DNA of 64,000 bases from an uncultured Marinomonas sp. (GCA_947493575.1 CANLRQ010000005.1:1-64000); one strand, 5' to 3'. Counted from the stretch's first letter, positions 38,151-49,781 are shown. Notes: generated from the letters alone by a model not told the origin. Program-made: numbers and translations.

Positions 38151-39608
38151 ATGATTATGAAGCACATTTTTGACATTTTAAGACCAATACATTTAATACT
38201 TCTATTACTTGTTACAGATGTTGTTACGAATGTCTCCGCCGATAACCTAAATCTGCCTAGCCTACAAAAGGACATGTCAGAAAGAAGCTTAAACAACCCA
38301 TCTTACGTTGTTGGGCAATACTGGTTTAGACGCTTAAACAGCAGCCAACAACTAATCAATTACCCACCTGCATACGATTATTTAAAAGACAGGTTAGATG
38401 AGCTTCTTGTATATACTAACTTACAAAATAAGCACATAGAAATAGGAATACTAAATAATTCAATAAGTAATGCATTTGTAATCCCAGGAAACCATTTATT
38501 TCTCTATTCCGACATAATACGGTTACTTGACTCCGAAGAGAAACTTATAGCCCTGCTTGCACATGAAGTTGCACACCTTGATGCAAAGCACTATGAAAGA
38601 CAGCAACAAAACTCTCTTCAAGAACAACAAAAGGTGCTTGCCCTAATTGGAGCAAGTATCGCCCTAGCACTAACAGGTTCTGATATCGAAGCGGGTTCCG
38701 CACTATGGCTAGGCGGAATAGCTAACCACAGTGAAAACACATTATTTTATAGTCGCTCCCAAGAGCAAGAGGCAGATCGAATAGGAAAACGCTACCTTCA
38801 AAAAGCAGGCATTGACGACTCAGCTATGAACAAACTGTTCCAGTCTTTCTCTAAAGCCTCTCCGAGAGGTGAGCAAAGTGAATTCCTATCAACCCACCCA
38901 GTGCCACAAAACAGAGCCTCAGATGCATTAACCACCACACCCCCAACTAGTATTTTATTAAAAAATGAAAGCGAGTCATTTCATTATTTTAGAGCGACAT
39001 TATTAGTTTATCGCTCATTATTAGATAAACAGAAGCATTCGTCTCTTTTGACAAACTCTAATACCAAAGTAAAAAACTATATGGTGGCACTGCATTCATG
39101 GCTAGCTGGAAGCACACCCATCCCTAAAGAAATGATTGAAAATCTTGATGAAAACAATCCATTCGAGTCATACCTTAAAACACAGCTATATATCAAAAAC
39201 AACGAATACAATAATGCACTAACACTCATTCAAACAAAGTTATCTCTCAACCCTGAAAACATCAATTACTTGACATTATTAGCTCAAATAACACATTCAA
39301 AAAATAACCTTGCTTTTGACACTGCTCTTGACACTGTTCTTGACACAGACACCCACCAATACCAAAAAAGCCAAATTAGAGATTCTCTTATTGAGTATTA
39401 TAAACACACACAAAATTTACCATTAAGCCTTGCTTACATAGCCCAACAAAAATTTGATCGCGGAAAAACAAAAGAAGCGACCGCTCATTTACAACGAGCC
39501 AAACAACTGGCTAATACAGAAGAGTTAAATATCATTAATAAAATCATGGAAAACATTGCTATTATTCAAAAAGCTCAAATAGACGCAGGCATCCCAACTG
39601 AGCAATAA
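38151..39608 (+). CDS. bepA: BepA-like periplasmic M48 metalloprotease with TPR tail
   Basis: Periplasmic chaperone-protease of outer-membrane assembly, 485 residues. A signal sequence (hydrophobic residues 12-30) leads to the M48 domain, whose zinc site is H138-E-V-A-H142 with third ligand E207 in QEQEADRIG. The C-terminal half (about 300-480) is helical, with TPR-like spacing (YNNALTLIQTKLSLNPENINY). BepA (YfgC) degrades misassembled LptD in E. coli. Two ATG codons are adjacent; the second, two codons in, is equally good. Confidence 0.88.
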   Translation: MIMKHIFDILRPIHLILLLLVTDVVTNVSADNLNLPSLQKDMSERSLNNPSYVVGQYWFRRLNSSQQLINYPPAYDYLKDRLDELLVYTNLQNKHIEIGILNNSISNAFVIPGNHLFLYSDIIRLLDSEEKLIALLAHEVAHLDAKHYERQQQNSLQEQQKVLALIGASIALALTGSDIEAGSALWLGGIANHSENTLFYSRSQEQEADRIGKRYLQKAGIDDSAMNKLFQSFSKASPRGEQSEFLSTHPVPQNRASDALTTTPPTSILLKNESESFHYFRATLLVYRSLLDKQKHSSLLTNSNTKVKNYMVALHSWLAGSTPIPKEMIENLDENNPFESYLKTQLYIKNNEYNNALTLIQTKLSLNPENINYLTLLAQITHSKNNLAFDTALDTVLDTDTHQYQKSQIRDSLIEYYKHTQNLPLSLAYIAQQKFDRGKTKEATAHLQRAKQLANTEELNIINKIMENIAIIQKAQIDAGIPTEQ

Positions 39609-39614
39609 GGATAC

Positions 39615-39642
39615 AAAAAAAGCCTCAACATGAGGCTTTTTT
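39615..39642. terminator. Bidirectional terminator between bepA-like gene and nadA
   Basis: AAAAAAGCCTCA-ACA-TGAGGCTTTTTT, a near-perfect symmetrical hairpin with A and T runs on both sides, six bases after the protease stop codon. Confidence 0.92.
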
Positions 39643-39684
39643 AAATAATCTTCCAACGCTAACGATCTTGATTCATTATTGAAG

Positions 39685-40737
39685 TTATTTCTTAACTTGA
39701 AAGTCCAGCATTCTCTGCAATGGAATCAATGCTTTTTGCCTAACATCTTCTTCAACATTAATCTCATCCGCACCATATTTCAGTGCATTTCTCAGCAATT
39801 CTAAGCTATTAAGTGCCATCCATGGACAATGAGCACAACTTCTACAAGATGCACCGGAGCCGGCAGTAGGGGCTTCAAGAAACGTCTTATTTGGTGAAGA
39901 CTGACGCATCTTATAAAAAATCCCTCTATCTGTCGCAACAATAAAAGAGTCATTTGGCATTTCTTTAGATGCGTTCAATAGTTGTGACGTAGAACCAACA
40001 ACATCAGCAACATCAACAACAGGGTCAGGAGATTCTGGATGAACTAAGACTGCTGCATCTGGATATACTTTTTTAAGATCTAAAATACCTTGCGCTTTAA
40101 ACTCTTCGTGAACAATGCAAGCTCCATCCCAAAGTATCATATCTGCGCCTGTTTGCTTTTGAATATAAGCACCCAAATGCTGATCTGGCCCCCAAATAAT
40201 TTTCTCACCTTGCTCAACCAAATGATCTACAACTTGCAGCGCAATACTAGAAGTAACCACCCAATCCGCTCTTGCCTTAACTGCCGCTGAAGTATTAGCG
40301 TAAACAACCACCTTCCGATCGGGGTGTTGATCGCAGAAAGCAGAGAATTCATCAATAGGACAGCCAATATCTAAAGAACAAGTTGCTTCTAGGGTTGGCA
40401 TAATGACAGTTTTATCTGGGCTTAATATTTTTGAAGTTTCGCCCATAAACTTAACACCAGCAACAACAAGAGTTGACGCTGAGTGATTAGCTCCAAAACG
40501 TGCCATTTCTAAAGAATCAGCAATAACACCACCCGTTTCTTCAGCGAGGGACTGGATATCATCATCAGTATAATAATGTGCAACTAAAACAGCGTCTTTT
40601 TCTATTAATAGCGACTTTATTTCCTCTCGCAGCAATGCTACATCAGGTGAAGGCGCTTTTATAAGCTGTTCAGCAGAATTGAGGTGTTCTTGAACTGTTT
40701 TTCTTAATGATGATTTATCAATAACGACATTAGGCAT
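39685..40737 (-). CDS. nadA: Quinolinate synthase NadA
   Basis: [4Fe-4S] enzyme that condenses iminoaspartate with dihydroxyacetone phosphate to quinolinate in de novo NAD synthesis. 350 residues; cluster ligands C120 ([11 protein letters not shown]), C207 ([10 protein letters not shown]) and C304 in the CRSCAHC group. Sits where queE/queC commonly follow cpoB in pseudomonads. A hairpin separates it from cpoB, so it has its own transcript. Confidence 0.97.
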   Translation of the reverse strand: MPNVVIDKSSLRKTVQEHLNSAEQLIKAPSPDVALLREEIKSLLIEKDAVLVAHYYTDDDIQSLAEETGGVIADSLEMARFGANHSASTLVVAGVKFMGETSKILSPDKTVIMPTLEATCSLDIGCPIDEFSAFCDQHPDRKVVVYANTSAAVKARADWVVTSSIALQVVDHLVEQGEKIIWGPDQHLGAYIQKQTGADMILWDGACIVHEEFKAQGILDLKKVYPDAAVLVHPESPDPVVDVADVVGSTSQLLNASKEMPNDSFIVATDRGIFYKMRQSSPNKTFLEAPTAGSGASCRSCAHCPWMALNSLELLRNALKYGADEINVEEDVRQKALIPLQRMLDFQVKK

Positions 40738-40813
40738 TTTACAAACCCTACGATCTAAATTTCCGGGTACTGGCTAAACTGTGAAAGAGTATGGTTAAAG
40801 CAGCGTAAATTAA

Positions 40814-40845
40814 TGGATCGTCTTAAATATTAAACCGACGATCCA
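40814..40845 (-). terminator. Hairpin after cpoB
   Basis: TGGATCGTC...GACGATCCA, 9-bp arms with a 14-nt loop, between the cpoB stop and the nadA start. No T run follows, so it may be a terminator or only an mRNA-end structure. Confidence 0.5.
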
Positions 40846-40888
40846 AAGGACAATGAATAGTATAGAATTACGAAATAAACACAAGCAG

Positions 40889-41650
40889 TTATTTTATATT
40901 CGATAAATAACCTGATGCCAGTTTCGATGTATTCGTTTCAGGATAACGGTCAACTACTTGAGAGAGCAAAGATCTAGCCTTATCTTTTTGATTTAGTTGA
41001 TCATATACAATGCCAGATTTATATAAAGCATCCGCTTCTTTTGCATGTCCTGAAAAACGCGAAGAAACAATAGCAAAATTTTCCAGCGCTTGCTCTTTAT
41101 CCCCTAATACAAGCTTTAACTCGCCTAACCAATAATATGCATTTCCTGTTAATTCATTACTAGGATATTTAGTAACAAAAGCTGAAAAAGCATTATCTGC
41201 TGCTTTATAATCCTTAGACCGTACTAACTCATATGCAGATCTATACACACCTTGAATTTCAGGTGTTGGTTTTTCAATTAAAATCGGGGCAGGAATAATA
41301 GAAGCATTGGAAACTGGAGGAGCACTAACTACTGTATTTTGAGGTATTGCTGGATTTGCCGATACCACAGAAGGGAGTGGTGAAGGCTTATTTAACAATA
41401 AAGTTAACCTTTTATCTAAATCTATATAGCGATCAAGTTGATTTCTCTTCATTTTAGCAAGTTCATGAGACTGCTCATCAACTTTACCTCGTAACTGAGA
41501 AACTTCAACCTGTAAACTTTCGAGTTGATATAAAAGATCAGCTGCTGCTGCAGGTGTTAACCCAGTGTTATCAGCACCCGACACCAAAGCAGATGGCACT
41601 GTCAAAGACAGCACCATTGCAAAAGAGCGAAACTTAAAAGCATCAATCAT
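40889..41650 (-). CDS. cpoB: Cell division coordinator CpoB (YbgF)
   Basis: Periplasmic protein linking PBP1B and Tol at division. Signal peptide (residues about 10-25, cut near VSGA), a coiled coil at about 35-75 (LYQLESLQVEVSQLRGKVDE), a Pro-rich linker at 90-125, and three TPRs at about 130-250 (AYELVRSKDYKAADNAFSAF; NAYYWLGELKLVLGDKEQAL). 253 residues. Last gene of the tol-pal operon. Confidence 0.94.
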   Translation of the reverse strand: MIDAFKFRSFAMVLSLTVPSALVSGADNTGLTPAAAADLLYQLESLQVEVSQLRGKVDEQSHELAKMKRNQLDRYIDLDKRLTLLLNKPSPLPSVVSANPAIPQNTVVSAPPVSNASIIPAPILIEKPTPEIQGVYRSAYELVRSKDYKAADNAFSAFVTKYPSNELTGNAYYWLGELKLVLGDKEQALENFAIVSSRFSGHAKEADALYKSGIVYDQLNQKDKARSLLSQVVDRYPETNTSKLASGYLSNIK

Positions 41651-41652
41651 GA

Positions 41653-42210
41653 TTATTTTTCGTAACGAATTTCAACACGACGATTTTGCTGCCAAGAGTT
41701 GTCGTCATGTCCAAAAGCTACTGGCACTTCTTCACCAAAGCTTACAGATTCCACTTGAGAAGCAGCAACACCTTGAATAGTCAAATAACGACCAATCGCT
41801 TTTGCACGACGCTCACCCAATGCCATATTGTATTCTCTTGTTCCACGCTCATCAGCATGACCTTCAAGAACAACACGTGCATCCGGATTAGCAACTAAGT
41901 ATTGTGCATGCTTAGTTAACGCTTCACGAGATTCAGGTCGTACAATTGATTTATCAAAATCAAAGTAAAAGACAGTCTCTACACCATCAAGCATATCCAT
42001 GCCATTTGTTTGTACGTTTGCGGCATCATCACCAACAATAACACTTGTTAAAGAGCCATCTTCACCCGCACCAAAAGTTTGATCCGTAGATTCAGAAGTT
42101 TCTACAGTTGATGCAGAAGAGTCTGTTTCGGAAGCTGTTGTACTACAACCTACGATCCAAGCCGCCGACAAACCAACTACTGCAATTTTACCTAATTTTG
42201 TAATACTCAT
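41653..42210 (-). CDS. pal: Peptidoglycan-associated lipoprotein Pal
   Basis: Outer-membrane lipoprotein that binds peptidoglycan. Lipobox IVGC with C22, a Ser/Thr-rich linker, and the OmpA-C domain: FDFDKSIVRPESREAL, LEGHADERGTREYNMALGERR, and the C-terminal NRRVEIRYEK. 185 residues. The start lies 20 bases after tolB. Confidence 0.97.
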   Translation of the reverse strand: MSITKLGKIAVVGLSAAWIVGCSTTASETDSSASTVETSESTDQTFGAGEDGSLTSVIVGDDAANVQTNGMDMLDGVETVFYFDFDKSIVRPESREALTKHAQYLVANPDARVVLEGHADERGTREYNMALGERRAKAIGRYLTIQGVAASQVESVSFGEEVPVAFGHDDNSWQQNRRVEIRYEK

Positions 42211-42230
42211 TCTTCACTCCTTTAAGTGAT

Positions 42231-43523
42231 CTATTTGAAATAAGGAGACCAAGCAGGCTCTCTTACTTCACCCGCTGCTGATGGTAACCTATATTTAACC
42301 AATCCATCAACGGAAACGACGGATAAAATACCTTTGCCTTGATAAGTAGTCGCATACATAACCATACTACCATTTGGTGCAATACTTGGAGACTCGTCTA
42401 AATAAGTCTCTGTTAATACCTGTACACGACCCGATTTCATGTCTTGCAATGAAATATTATATTGCCCATTATTTTTTTGCACTGTGACCAAGAAGCGACC
42501 ATCTGGAGTCATTCTTGCTCTTGAATTAAGATCACCTTCAAAAGTAATACGTTCAACAATTTTTGACTGAATGTCAGTACGATAAATCTGAGGGTTGCCA
42601 CCTCTATCAGAAGTAAAAATAATACCTTTCCCATCAGGTTCCCAACTTGGCTCAGTATCTATCGAATAATGATTAGTAATTCTATCCAATTTTTGTGTTG
42701 CGATATCAAGCACATATATCTCTGGATTATCGTCTTTCGATAATACTAACGCTAATTTTTTACCATCTGGAGACCAAGATGGAGAACCATTCAAACCTTT
42801 ATATTGAGCAATTTTTTGACGCTTGCCTGTTGCCAACTCTTGAATAAAGATATTCGGACGACGATCTCTAAACATGACATAAGAAATAAAGCGACCATTA
42901 CTACTCCATGATGGAGATAAGATAGGCTCTTGCGATTCAACAATTATTTGAGGGTTAAAACCATCGGCATCAGCAACCTGCAATTGAAATGTCGGAGCGC
43001 TCTTATCACCTTCCGCTGTAACATACAGAATTTTTGTACTAAAGGCCCCACGCACTCCAGTCAATAATTCGTAAATTTTATCACTAATATAATGAGCCGC
43101 ATCTCTAAAGTTACTTCTCTTAACTTTAATACTCTCTCTATTCTGAACATTTTTTTGAGCTAAAACATTCAGCAACTCAAATTCAATCTCGTAAGTATCA
43201 CCCGATAGAAGTTTAACTGACCCAATAAGCACATAATCCGCTTTCAGTAGCCGCCAATTACGATAAAAAACTTCTTCCTTTGTTGTCGGTTGGCTTAACA
43301 TGACATTTCTAGGTATTGCTGCAAACAAACCACTACGCTTCAAATCATCTTCAACAATTTGAGCAATATCTGAAAGAGGCTCTGTTCCTTGATTACCAAA
43401 TTTAACAACAGCTATTGGAAGTAACTGATCCGCACCATTAGTAATCTCTATTACCAATTGAGCGCGAGCGGAGTTTGAAAATCCCAAAGCACAAAAAAGT
43501 AACAACAATAGTATTTTTTTCAT
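42231..43523 (-). CDS. tolB: Tol-Pal translocation protein TolB
   Basis: Periplasmic protein that binds Pal through a beta-propeller. Signal peptide 1-21 (ends NSARA), an N-terminal domain to about 160, then five to six TolB/WD40-like repeats with [40 protein letters not shown] and similar blades. 430 residues, normal. Start abuts the tolA stop. Confidence 0.97.
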   Translation of the reverse strand: MKKILLLLLFCALGFSNSARAQLVIEITNGADQLLPIAVVKFGNQGTEPLSDIAQIVEDDLKRSGLFAAIPRNVMLSQPTTKEEVFYRNWRLLKADYVLIGSVKLLSGDTYEIEFELLNVLAQKNVQNRESIKVKRSNFRDAAHYISDKIYELLTGVRGAFSTKILYVTAEGDKSAPTFQLQVADADGFNPQIIVESQEPILSPSWSSNGRFISYVMFRDRRPNIFIQELATGKRQKIAQYKGLNGSPSWSPDGKKLALVLSKDDNPEIYVLDIATQKLDRITNHYSIDTEPSWEPDGKGIIFTSDRGGNPQIYRTDIQSKIVERITFEGDLNSRARMTPDGRFLVTVQKNNGQYNISLQDMKSGRVQVLTETYLDESPSIAPNGSMVMYATTYQGKGILSVVSVDGLVKYRLPSAAGEVREPAWSPYFK

Positions 43524-44554
43524 TAACGCCTCAAATCTTGTGGATTAAAAATTAAATCAACCTGTCTAAAATTCCGCTCAAAAACATAAGAATCTAAATC
43601 AGCAAGTTCTTCAATTCGCTCTACTCGCTTAACTGCATCCACTGCTCTTTGGTCGAACAACGCATCACCGCTTCCTTCAATAATATTAACCTGACTTACT
43701 TCCCCCGTAGGCAAAAAGAAAATCTTTAAAAAAGTTTTCATATTATTTCTAGCGCTGGGAGGTCGAATCCATGCTCTAGCAACCCTATCATTAATTAATG
43801 AGCTTAAAGACTGAACCATTTGTTGCTCTTCAATATCTCTTTTTCTTGATTCCTCTTCAGCCAATGCTTCAAGAATTTGCTGTTCTGCACGTTTTTTCTG
43901 CTCTTCCTCCTGCCGACGCTTCAACTCTTCTTGGCGCTTCCTTTCTTCATTTGCAAGCCTAGCGGCTTCTTGTCGCTTTCTTTCCTCTTCGGCTTTTTTC
44001 TGTTGAGCCAAACGCTTCTCTTCTGCAATTTTCTTTGCACGCTCTGCTTTCTTTAAATCAGCTTCTTGTTTCTTCTTGAGCTCTTGAGCCTGCTTTTCTT
44101 TTTGCTTTTTCAGCCTAGCAGCCTCTTCTTTCTTCTGCTGTTCAACAAGCTTCTTCTGTTTTTCGGCTTCTGCTTTTTCCAACTTATCTTTCGCTGCCTG
44201 CGCTTTTTTCTTTGCTTCTTCCTGCTTTTTCTTAGTAAGAGCCAGTTGCTTCTTTTTGTCTTCTAAAGCTGCACGTTCATCTTCACGTCGCTTTTTTTCT
44301 TGCTCTTTCTTTTTTTGTGCTACAGCAGCTTGAGCTTTTTTCTCTTGAACTTGTTTCTCTGCTTCAATTCGCTTGCCAATAACAGTTTGCTTTATATCCA
44401 CAACAGTCGCTTGCACAATGGGAGCTCGTTTAGGCTTCAACTCTTCAGCTTCAGTAAAGTCCCACACAAATACAGCACTTAAAATAATAAGAAGGTGTAA
44501 TGCCGTTGCAAGAACAATGGGCAAAGCATAACTATCATGTTTCAACAGCTTCAT
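43523..44554 (-). CDS. tolA: Tol-Pal inner-membrane protein TolA
   Basis: Spans the periplasm from the TolQR motor to TolB/Pal. One N-terminal helix (about 12-32), then an exceptionally Lys/Glu/Gln-rich alpha-helical rod from about residue 60 to 245, and a small C-terminal domain ([20 protein letters not shown] onward). The rod is low-complexity, rich in KKK, AEE and EEQKK runs. 343 residues. Shares its end with the start of tolB. Confidence 0.95.
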   Translation of the reverse strand: MKLLKHDSYALPIVLATALHLLIILSAVFVWDFTEAEELKPKRAPIVQATVVDIKQTVIGKRIEAEKQVQEKKAQAAVAQKKKEQEKKRREDERAALEDKKKQLALTKKKQEEAKKKAQAAKDKLEKAEAEKQKKLVEQQKKEEAARLKKQKEKQAQELKKKQEADLKKAERAKKIAEEKRLAQQKKAEEERKRQEAARLANEERKRQEELKRRQEEEQKKRAEQQILEALAEEESRKRDIEEQQMVQSLSSLINDRVARAWIRPPSARNNMKTFLKIFFLPTGEVSQVNIIEGSGDALFDQRAVDAVKRVERIEELADLDSYVFERNFRQVDLIFNPQDLRR

Positions 44555-44982
44555 TATTTAGACTCTGGCTCCGTCACAAGGCCAACATTTGGCGCGCCCG
44601 CAGCTTGCAAGGCCACCATTAAGTTTACCACATCACCATAAGAGACATTTTTATCCCCTCTAACCAACACGGGAAGCGATGCATTTTGAGTTAACACTTT
44701 TCTAACTTTATCCTGTAAATCTTCAAGACTAATCGCATCTTGAGTACCGCCAAAATCTAAAAAGTAATCACCATTACCATCTATCGATGCGATTAAAACA
44801 TCTGAATCGGGGTTCTGAATAGGCGTTGCATTTGCATTTGGCAACTCAACATTCACGCCCTGAGTTAACATTGGTGCGGTAATCATAAAGATAACAAGCA
44901 ACACCAACATAACATCGATATATGGAACAACGTTAATTTCTGACATTGGGCGTTTTTTATTACGCCGTTTCAAGCGAGACAC
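44554..44982 (-). CDS. tolR: Tol-Pal protein TolR
   Basis: Inner-membrane stator partner of TolQ, 142 residues. INVVPYIDVMLVLLVIFMIT near residues 16-35 contains the proton-pathway Asp; the periplasmic domain follows. The start abuts the tolQ stop codon. Confidence 0.97.
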   Translation of the reverse strand: MSRLKRRNKKRPMSEINVVPYIDVMLVLLVIFMITAPMLTQGVNVELPNANATPIQNPDSDVLIASIDGNGDYFLDFGGTQDAISLEDLQDKVRKVLTQNASLPVLVRGDKNVSYGDVVNLMVALQAAGAPNVGLVTEPESK

Positions 44983-45662
44983 TAGGTAACCCCCCCCTCG
45001 CGAACATGAACTTTCCTATGAAGAATACTAGCAAATTCATCAGAGAAATTTTCATAACTTGAAGCCAATGATTCAGACAGTGAAGCAAAACGGTTATATG
45101 AAATAACAGCAGGGATAGCTGCTGCTAAGCCAATTGCTGTAGCTATAAGTGCTTCAGCAATCCCTGGGGCAACAGTAGCCAGTGTTGCTTGCTGAACTTC
45201 TGCTAATCCAATAAATGAATGCATAATCCCCCAAACTGTGCCAAATAGTCCAACATAAGGACTGGTTGAACCTACAGTAGCAAGGAACGACAAATGTTTT
45301 TCTAATTTCTCTTCCTCTCGGAACATTGCCACTCTCATTGAACGTTGAACACCAACCATAACGGCATCAGGGTCTACATTAGAGGTTTGTCTTAATCGAG
45401 TAAATTCTTTAATACCAGCCGTAAATATATTTTCAATGCCGTCAACTACACGACCTTCTGTCGTAATTTGACGATATAATTGACTTAGATCCATACCAGA
45501 CCAAAATAAATCCTCAAAAGCATTTCGAACTTTTTTTGCTTTTTTCAACACTCGTATTCTTTGAAAAATAATCACCCAAGAAACAACGGATGCTGTTAAA
45601 AGCATTAACATTACTAGCTGCACAACGATACTTGCACTTGCAATAAGTCCCCAAATTGACAT
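44982..45662 (-). CDS. tolQ: Tol-Pal proton channel protein TolQ
   Basis: Motor channel subunit of 226 residues with three transmembrane helices at about 10-35, 125-155 (FLATVGSTSPYVGLFGTVWG) and 165-190 (IAEALIATAIGLAAAIPAVI). First gene of tolQRAB-pal-cpoB. The usual ybgC thioesterase gene is missing; ruvB lies only nine bases upstream, so the operons probably run on. Confidence 0.97.
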   Translation of the reverse strand: MSIWGLIASASIVVQLVMLMLLTASVVSWVIIFQRIRVLKKAKKVRNAFEDLFWSGMDLSQLYRQITTEGRVVDGIENIFTAGIKEFTRLRQTSNVDPDAVMVGVQRSMRVAMFREEEKLEKHLSFLATVGSTSPYVGLFGTVWGIMHSFIGLAEVQQATLATVAPGIAEALIATAIGLAAAIPAVISYNRFASLSESLASSYENFSDEFASILHRKVHVREGGVT

Positions 45663-45671
45663 TCTCTACCT

Positions 45672-46685
45672 CTATGTTAAGTCTGATGGCAATTGATAAT
45701 TAAAATGCTCATATGCCTTTTTTGTAACTTGACGACCTCTTGGCGTTCTCATAATAAACCCTTGTTGTATTAAAAAAGGTTCTACTACATCCTCAATCGT
45801 ATCTTTATCTTCACCAATTGCTGCTGCGACATTATCTAGACCTACGGGCCGTCCGTCAAATTTCTCGATCATAGTCAGCATCATACGCCTATCTAAATGA
45901 TCAAAACCTTGAGAGTCAACACTCAACATATTTAGCGCTCTCTCCGCAACCAGAGAAGAAACGCATAATTCACCGTCTACTTGAGCAAAATCTCTCACAC
46001 GGCGTAACAAACGATTTGCTATACGAGGAGTACCCCTAGAGCGTCTAGCTATCTCATAACAGCCTGTATCGTCCATATTAATGCCTAGTTTTTCAGCAGA
46101 ACGGCGCACAATCAATGTCAGTGATTCAACATTATAAAACTCTAACCGTTGAATGATTCCAAACCGATCTCTTAATGGAGAAGTTAACGATCCAGCTCTT
46201 GTCGTAGCTCCAATCAATGTGAAAGGCGGTATTTCTATCTTGATGGATCTTGCGGCTGGCCCTTCTCCTATCATGATATCCAATTGATAATCTTCCATTG
46301 CCGGGTACAAAACTTCTTCAATGGCTGGATTCAATCGATGTATTTCATCAATAAAAAGAACATCACCTTCACTTAGATTTGTAAGTAAGGCCGCTAAATC
46401 TCCAGCCCTTTCAAGAACAGGTCCAGATGTTGTTTTTATTTCGACACCCATTTCATTAGCAATAATATTTGCCAATGTTGTTTTCCCCAAGCCTGGAGGA
46501 CCAAAAATAAGAGAGTGGTCTAAGGCTTCATTCCTCTGCTTTGCAGCTTGGATAAAGATCTCCATTTGCTCACGAACAACAGGCTGACCAATGTATTCAG
46601 ACAACATTTGAGGGCGGACAGCACGGTCATGATGAAATTCACTGCCCTTCGTTTCGCTGGAAACAATACGATCTGACTCAATCAT
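45672..46685 (-). CDS. ruvB: Holliday junction helicase RuvB
   Basis: Hexameric AAA+ motor of branch migration. Walker [10 protein letters not shown] at 62-70, Walker [11 protein letters not shown] near 110-120, sensor [18 protein letters not shown], and the C-terminal winged helix with RTPRGRQVT. 337 residues. Coupled to ruvA by an end-to-start overlap. Confidence 0.98.
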   Translation of the reverse strand: MIESDRIVSSETKGSEFHHDRAVRPQMLSEYIGQPVVREQMEIFIQAAKQRNEALDHSLIFGPPGLGKTTLANIIANEMGVEIKTTSGPVLERAGDLAALLTNLSEGDVLFIDEIHRLNPAIEEVLYPAMEDYQLDIMIGEGPAARSIKIEIPPFTLIGATTRAGSLTSPLRDRFGIIQRLEFYNVESLTLIVRRSAEKLGINMDDTGCYEIARRSRGTPRIANRLLRRVRDFAQVDGELCVSSLVAERALNMLSVDSQGFDHLDRRMMLTMIEKFDGRPVGLDNVAAAIGEDKDTIEDVVEPFLIQQGFIMRTPRGRQVTKKAYEHFNYQLPSDLT

Positions 46686-47293
46686 TAATTTGCCTTTTTC
46701 AACATATTTTTCAATGCGGCTTTAATTACTTCTTCACTTGTTGCATTCGATACAGGTATCAAGGCAATGGCTTTTGATGCTTCCTGAGGTTTATAACCCA
46801 ATGCAATTAATGCGGACTCAGCTTCTTGTCTTGGGTCCGTTTGAACTTGTTTTAACACTTCAGGAGTTGAGAACAAATCACGTTTTGCAGCTTTACCAAG
46901 TTTGTCTCTTAATTCTACAATTAAACGTTCAGCTGTTTTTTTGCCTACTCCCGGAATGCCCGTCAATGCAGTAACATCAGAATCTTGGACAAACCTTACT
47001 AACTCATTTGACGACATACTAGACAAAATCGCTAACGCCATTTTAGGGCCAATCCCATTTACCTTAATTAAAATACGAAACAGCGTCCTTTCTTCTTTAT
47101 CAATGAAACCATACAAGGTGTGAGCATCTTCTTTCACTTGATAATGAGTGAACAGCACGACATTTTCACCCACAGCAGGCAAATCATAAAAGGTCGTCAT
47201 AGAGGCACTTAACTCATACCCAACACCCCCAACATCTAACATTAAATCAGGTGGCATCTTTTCTATTAACTTTCCAACCAAACGACCAATCAC
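46685..47293 (-). CDS. ruvA: Holliday junction DNA-binding protein RuvA
   Basis: Tetrameric junction-binding subunit of 202 residues. OB domain ([20 protein letters not shown]), helix-hairpin-helix domain with [14 protein letters not shown] and [16 protein letters not shown], and a C-terminal domain III binding RuvB. Overlaps ruvC by four bases. Confidence 0.98.
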   Translation of the reverse strand: MIGRLVGKLIEKMPPDLMLDVGGVGYELSASMTTFYDLPAVGENVVLFTHYQVKEDAHTLYGFIDKEERTLFRILIKVNGIGPKMALAILSSMSSNELVRFVQDSDVTALTGIPGVGKKTAERLIVELRDKLGKAAKRDLFSTPEVLKQVQTDPRQEAESALIALGYKPQEASKAIALIPVSNATSEEVIKAALKNMLKKAN

Positions 47294-47850
47294 TTTATTT
47301 TCCTTACATCTAATTCAGTCCAGCGTTTACTGGAATTTCTTGCAGCACGTTTACCAACACCATATTCTAACCCAGCAGCAGTTCTCGTGTGTGCATGACA
47401 CATTGCAATAGCAAGAGCATCTGCTGCATCTGCTTGAGGCGGCTTTTCTAACGATAAAAGCAACTGCACCATCTGCTGAACCTGTGTTTTATCTGCTGCA
47501 CCATTGCCGACTACAGATTGTTTAACTCGCTTAGCAGAATACTCATGTACAAAAAGCTCATTCAAAGCGGCCACAACAATTGCCGCACCTCTTGCCTGGC
47601 CTAATTTCAATGCTGAATTTGCATTTTTTGCCAAAAACACTTCTTCTATAGCAAACTCATTTGGCTGGTAGTCAGAAAAAAGCGTTTGAACATTGAGATA
47701 GATATTTTTCAACCTTATAGACAACGCTTCATCAGGAAGCCTAATACAACCGCTGGTAACGTATTTTATTTTACCTCTATCTTCCACATCAATCACACCA
47801 AAGCCCGTTATTCTAGAGCCCGGGTCGATAGCCAAAATACGCGTCGACAC
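47290..47850 (-). CDS. ruvC: Holliday junction resolvase RuvC
   Basis: Endonuclease that cuts Holliday junctions, acting with RuvAB. Acidic residues D9 ([14 protein letters not shown]), E in IEEVFLA near 66, and the DAADALAIA pair near 137-141. A frame open five codons further upstream begins at TTG, but the GGAAGGTGG in that stretch is a ribosome site for the GTG used here, giving 186 residues. The terminator of aspS lies upstream, so ruvC starts its own transcript; yebC, often between aspS and ruvC, is absent. Confidence 0.95.
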   Translation of the reverse strand: MSTRILAIDPGSRITGFGVIDVEDRGKIKYVTSGCIRLPDEALSIRLKNIYLNVQTLFSDYQPNEFAIEEVFLAKNANSALKLGQARGAAIVVAALNELFVHEYSAKRVKQSVVGNGAADKTQVQQMVQLLLSLEKPPQADAADALAIAMCHAHTRTAAGLEYGVGKRAARNSSKRWTELDVRKIK

Positions 47851-47919
47851 ACTACCACCTTCCAACTTTAAAAGCTGTATATTTTACCAGTATTCTATTC
47901 AATCATTTATCATAATTAA

Positions 47920-47946
47920 AAAAGGTCGCATTAAGCGACCTTTTTT
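47920..47946 (-). terminator. Terminator of aspS
   Basis: AAAAGGTCGC-ATTAA-GCGACCTTTTTT, 8-10-bp stem with a T run, 66 bases after the aspS stop. Confidence 0.9.
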
Positions 47947-48011
47947 ATGATTTCTTTACAATTAACATCTATCGGATGACACTAATTGCATACTAATCAA
48001 ATAGTTCAGCC

Positions 48012-49781
48012 TTATTCCACAACAGGCTTACGCACTCTAATGCTCAATTCTTTCAACTGCTTATCACTAACTTCGCCAGGAGCTTGAGTTAACAAACATG
48101 TTGCACTTTGAGTTTTAGGGAAAGCGATAACTTCACGAATAGACTGAGAATCCGTCATCAACATAACAAGACGGTCTAAACCAAACGCTAAACCACCATG
48201 AGTTGGCGCACCGTATTTCAATGCATCCAATAAGAAGCCAAATTTCTCTTCTTGCTCTTCAGGAGAAATATTCAATAACTCAAATACTGTTTCTTGCATA
48301 TCACCTTTGTGAATACGAATAGAACCGCCACCCAACTCAGTGCCATTTAGAACCATATCATATGCTTGAGATAAGGCTGTCAATGGATTTGCTTTTAACT
48401 CTTCTGCAGAACAAGATGGCGCTGTAAATGGGTGATGAATAGCGGTAATACCACCATCAGAAGTCTCTTCAAACATAGGGAAATCAACAACCCATAGAGG
48501 CGCCCATTTGGCAGTATACAACTCAAGATCTTCACCAATTTTACAACGCAAAGCACCAAGAGCTTCATTAACTACTTTGATAGAATCAGCACCAAAGAAA
48601 ATCAAATCACCATCACTTGCTTCCAAGCGATCCAATAACTGCTGACGCACTTCAATTGGCAAGAATTTCACAATTGGAGACTGTAATCCTTCTTCCAAGT
48701 TAGATTTATCATTCACCTTGATATACGCTAGACCTTTCGCTCCGTAAATACCAACAAACTTAGTGTATGCATCAATTTGCTTACGAGTTAAGGTATTGCC
48801 ACCCGGAACTTTTAGCGCTGCAACACGACCTTTCTCATCTTTAGCAGGACCAGAGAACACTTTAAAGTCCACATCTGTCATCAAATCAGAGACAGTTACA
48901 ATAGTTAGTGGAATTCGCAAATCAGGCTTATCAGAACCGTATTTTTCCATTGCTTCAGAATAAGGCATACGAGGGAATGTACCTAAATCCACACCCATAA
49001 GATCTTTAAACATGCCAGTAATCATAGATTCTGCCATTTGCATGATCTCTTCTTCAGTCATGAAAGATGCTTCAATATCAACCTGTGTAAATTCTGGCTG
49101 ACGATCTGCACGCAAGTCTTCATCACGAAAACATTTTGCAATTTGATAATAGCGGTCAAAGCCAGAAACCATTAGCAATTGCTTAAATAGCTGTGGCGAT
49201 TGTGGTAAAGCAAAGAAGCTGCCTTGTTGAGTACGGCTCGGAACCAAATAATCACGAGCACCCTCAGGAGTTGCTCTCGTTAAAATTGGTGTTTCAATAT
49301 CCAGAAAGCCATTATCATCAAGATAACGACGTAAAACAGATGTTACCTGAGAGCGGAAACGCAACTTTTGTTGAACTTCAGGGCGGCGCAGGTCAATAAA
49401 GCGATTCTTTAGACGAACGTCTTCACCAACAGATTGATGCTCATCCAACTGAAAAGGAGGAGTAACAGATGAGTTTAAAACTTCTAATTCAAGACCTAGA
49501 ATCTCAATCTCACCAGTAGGCATATTTGGATTAACCGTGCCTTCAGGACGAGCTCGAACTTTACCTGTTAATTTAACAACATATTCATTACGAACACTGT
49601 CAGCTAATGCAAAACTTTCTGCTCTATCTGGATCAAAAACAACTTGTGTAATTCCTTCACGATCACGAACATCAAGAAAAATAACGCCCCCATGATCACG
49701 TCTACGGTGAACCCAGCCACATAATGTGACTTCTTGAGAAACGTTTGTAGCATTTAATTCGCCGCAATAATGGCTGCGCAT
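48012..49781 (-). CDS. aspS: Aspartyl-tRNA synthetase
   Basis: Charges tRNA-Asp, class IIb synthetase of 589 residues. N-terminal OB domain ([20 protein letters not shown]), motif 2 [19 protein letters not shown] near 215-235, a GAD insertion domain, and motif 3 [13 protein letters not shown] near 535-547. Standard bacterial length. Confidence 0.98.
   Translation of the reverse strand: MRSHYCGELNATNVSQEVTLCGWVHRRRDHGGVIFLDVRDREGITQVVFDPDRAESFALADSVRNEYVVKLTGKVRARPEGTVNPNMPTGEIEILGLELEVLNSSVTPPFQLDEHQSVGEDVRLKNRFIDLRRPEVQQKLRFRSQVTSVLRRYLDDNGFLDIETPILTRATPEGARDYLVPSRTQQGSFFALPQSPQLFKQLLMVSGFDRYYQIAKCFRDEDLRADRQPEFTQVDIEASFMTEEEIMQMAESMITGMFKDLMGVDLGTFPRMPYSEAMEKYGSDKPDLRIPLTIVTVSDLMTDVDFKVFSGPAKDEKGRVAALKVPGGNTLTRKQIDAYTKFVGIYGAKGLAYIKVNDKSNLEEGLQSPIVKFLPIEVRQQLLDRLEASDGDLIFFGADSIKVVNEALGALRCKIGEDLELYTAKWAPLWVVDFPMFEETSDGGITAIHHPFTAPSCSAEELKANPLTALSQAYDMVLNGTELGGGSIRIHKGDMQETVFELLNISPEEQEEKFGFLLDALKYGAPTHGGLAFGLDRLVMLMTDSQSIREVIAFPKTQSATCLLTQAPGEVSDKQLKELSIRVRKPVVE

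Noticed and set aside
43600-44400. Possible CRISPR or tandem array in the repetitive tolA region
   Set aside because: The repetition is in codons for Lys, Glu and Ala without regular spacing or conserved repeats. No array was seen anywhere in the window.
44066-44482. Leu/Phe-rich frames opposite tolA
   Set aside because: Antisense shadows of the Lys/Glu/Gln-rich rod; composition follows from the complementary codons.
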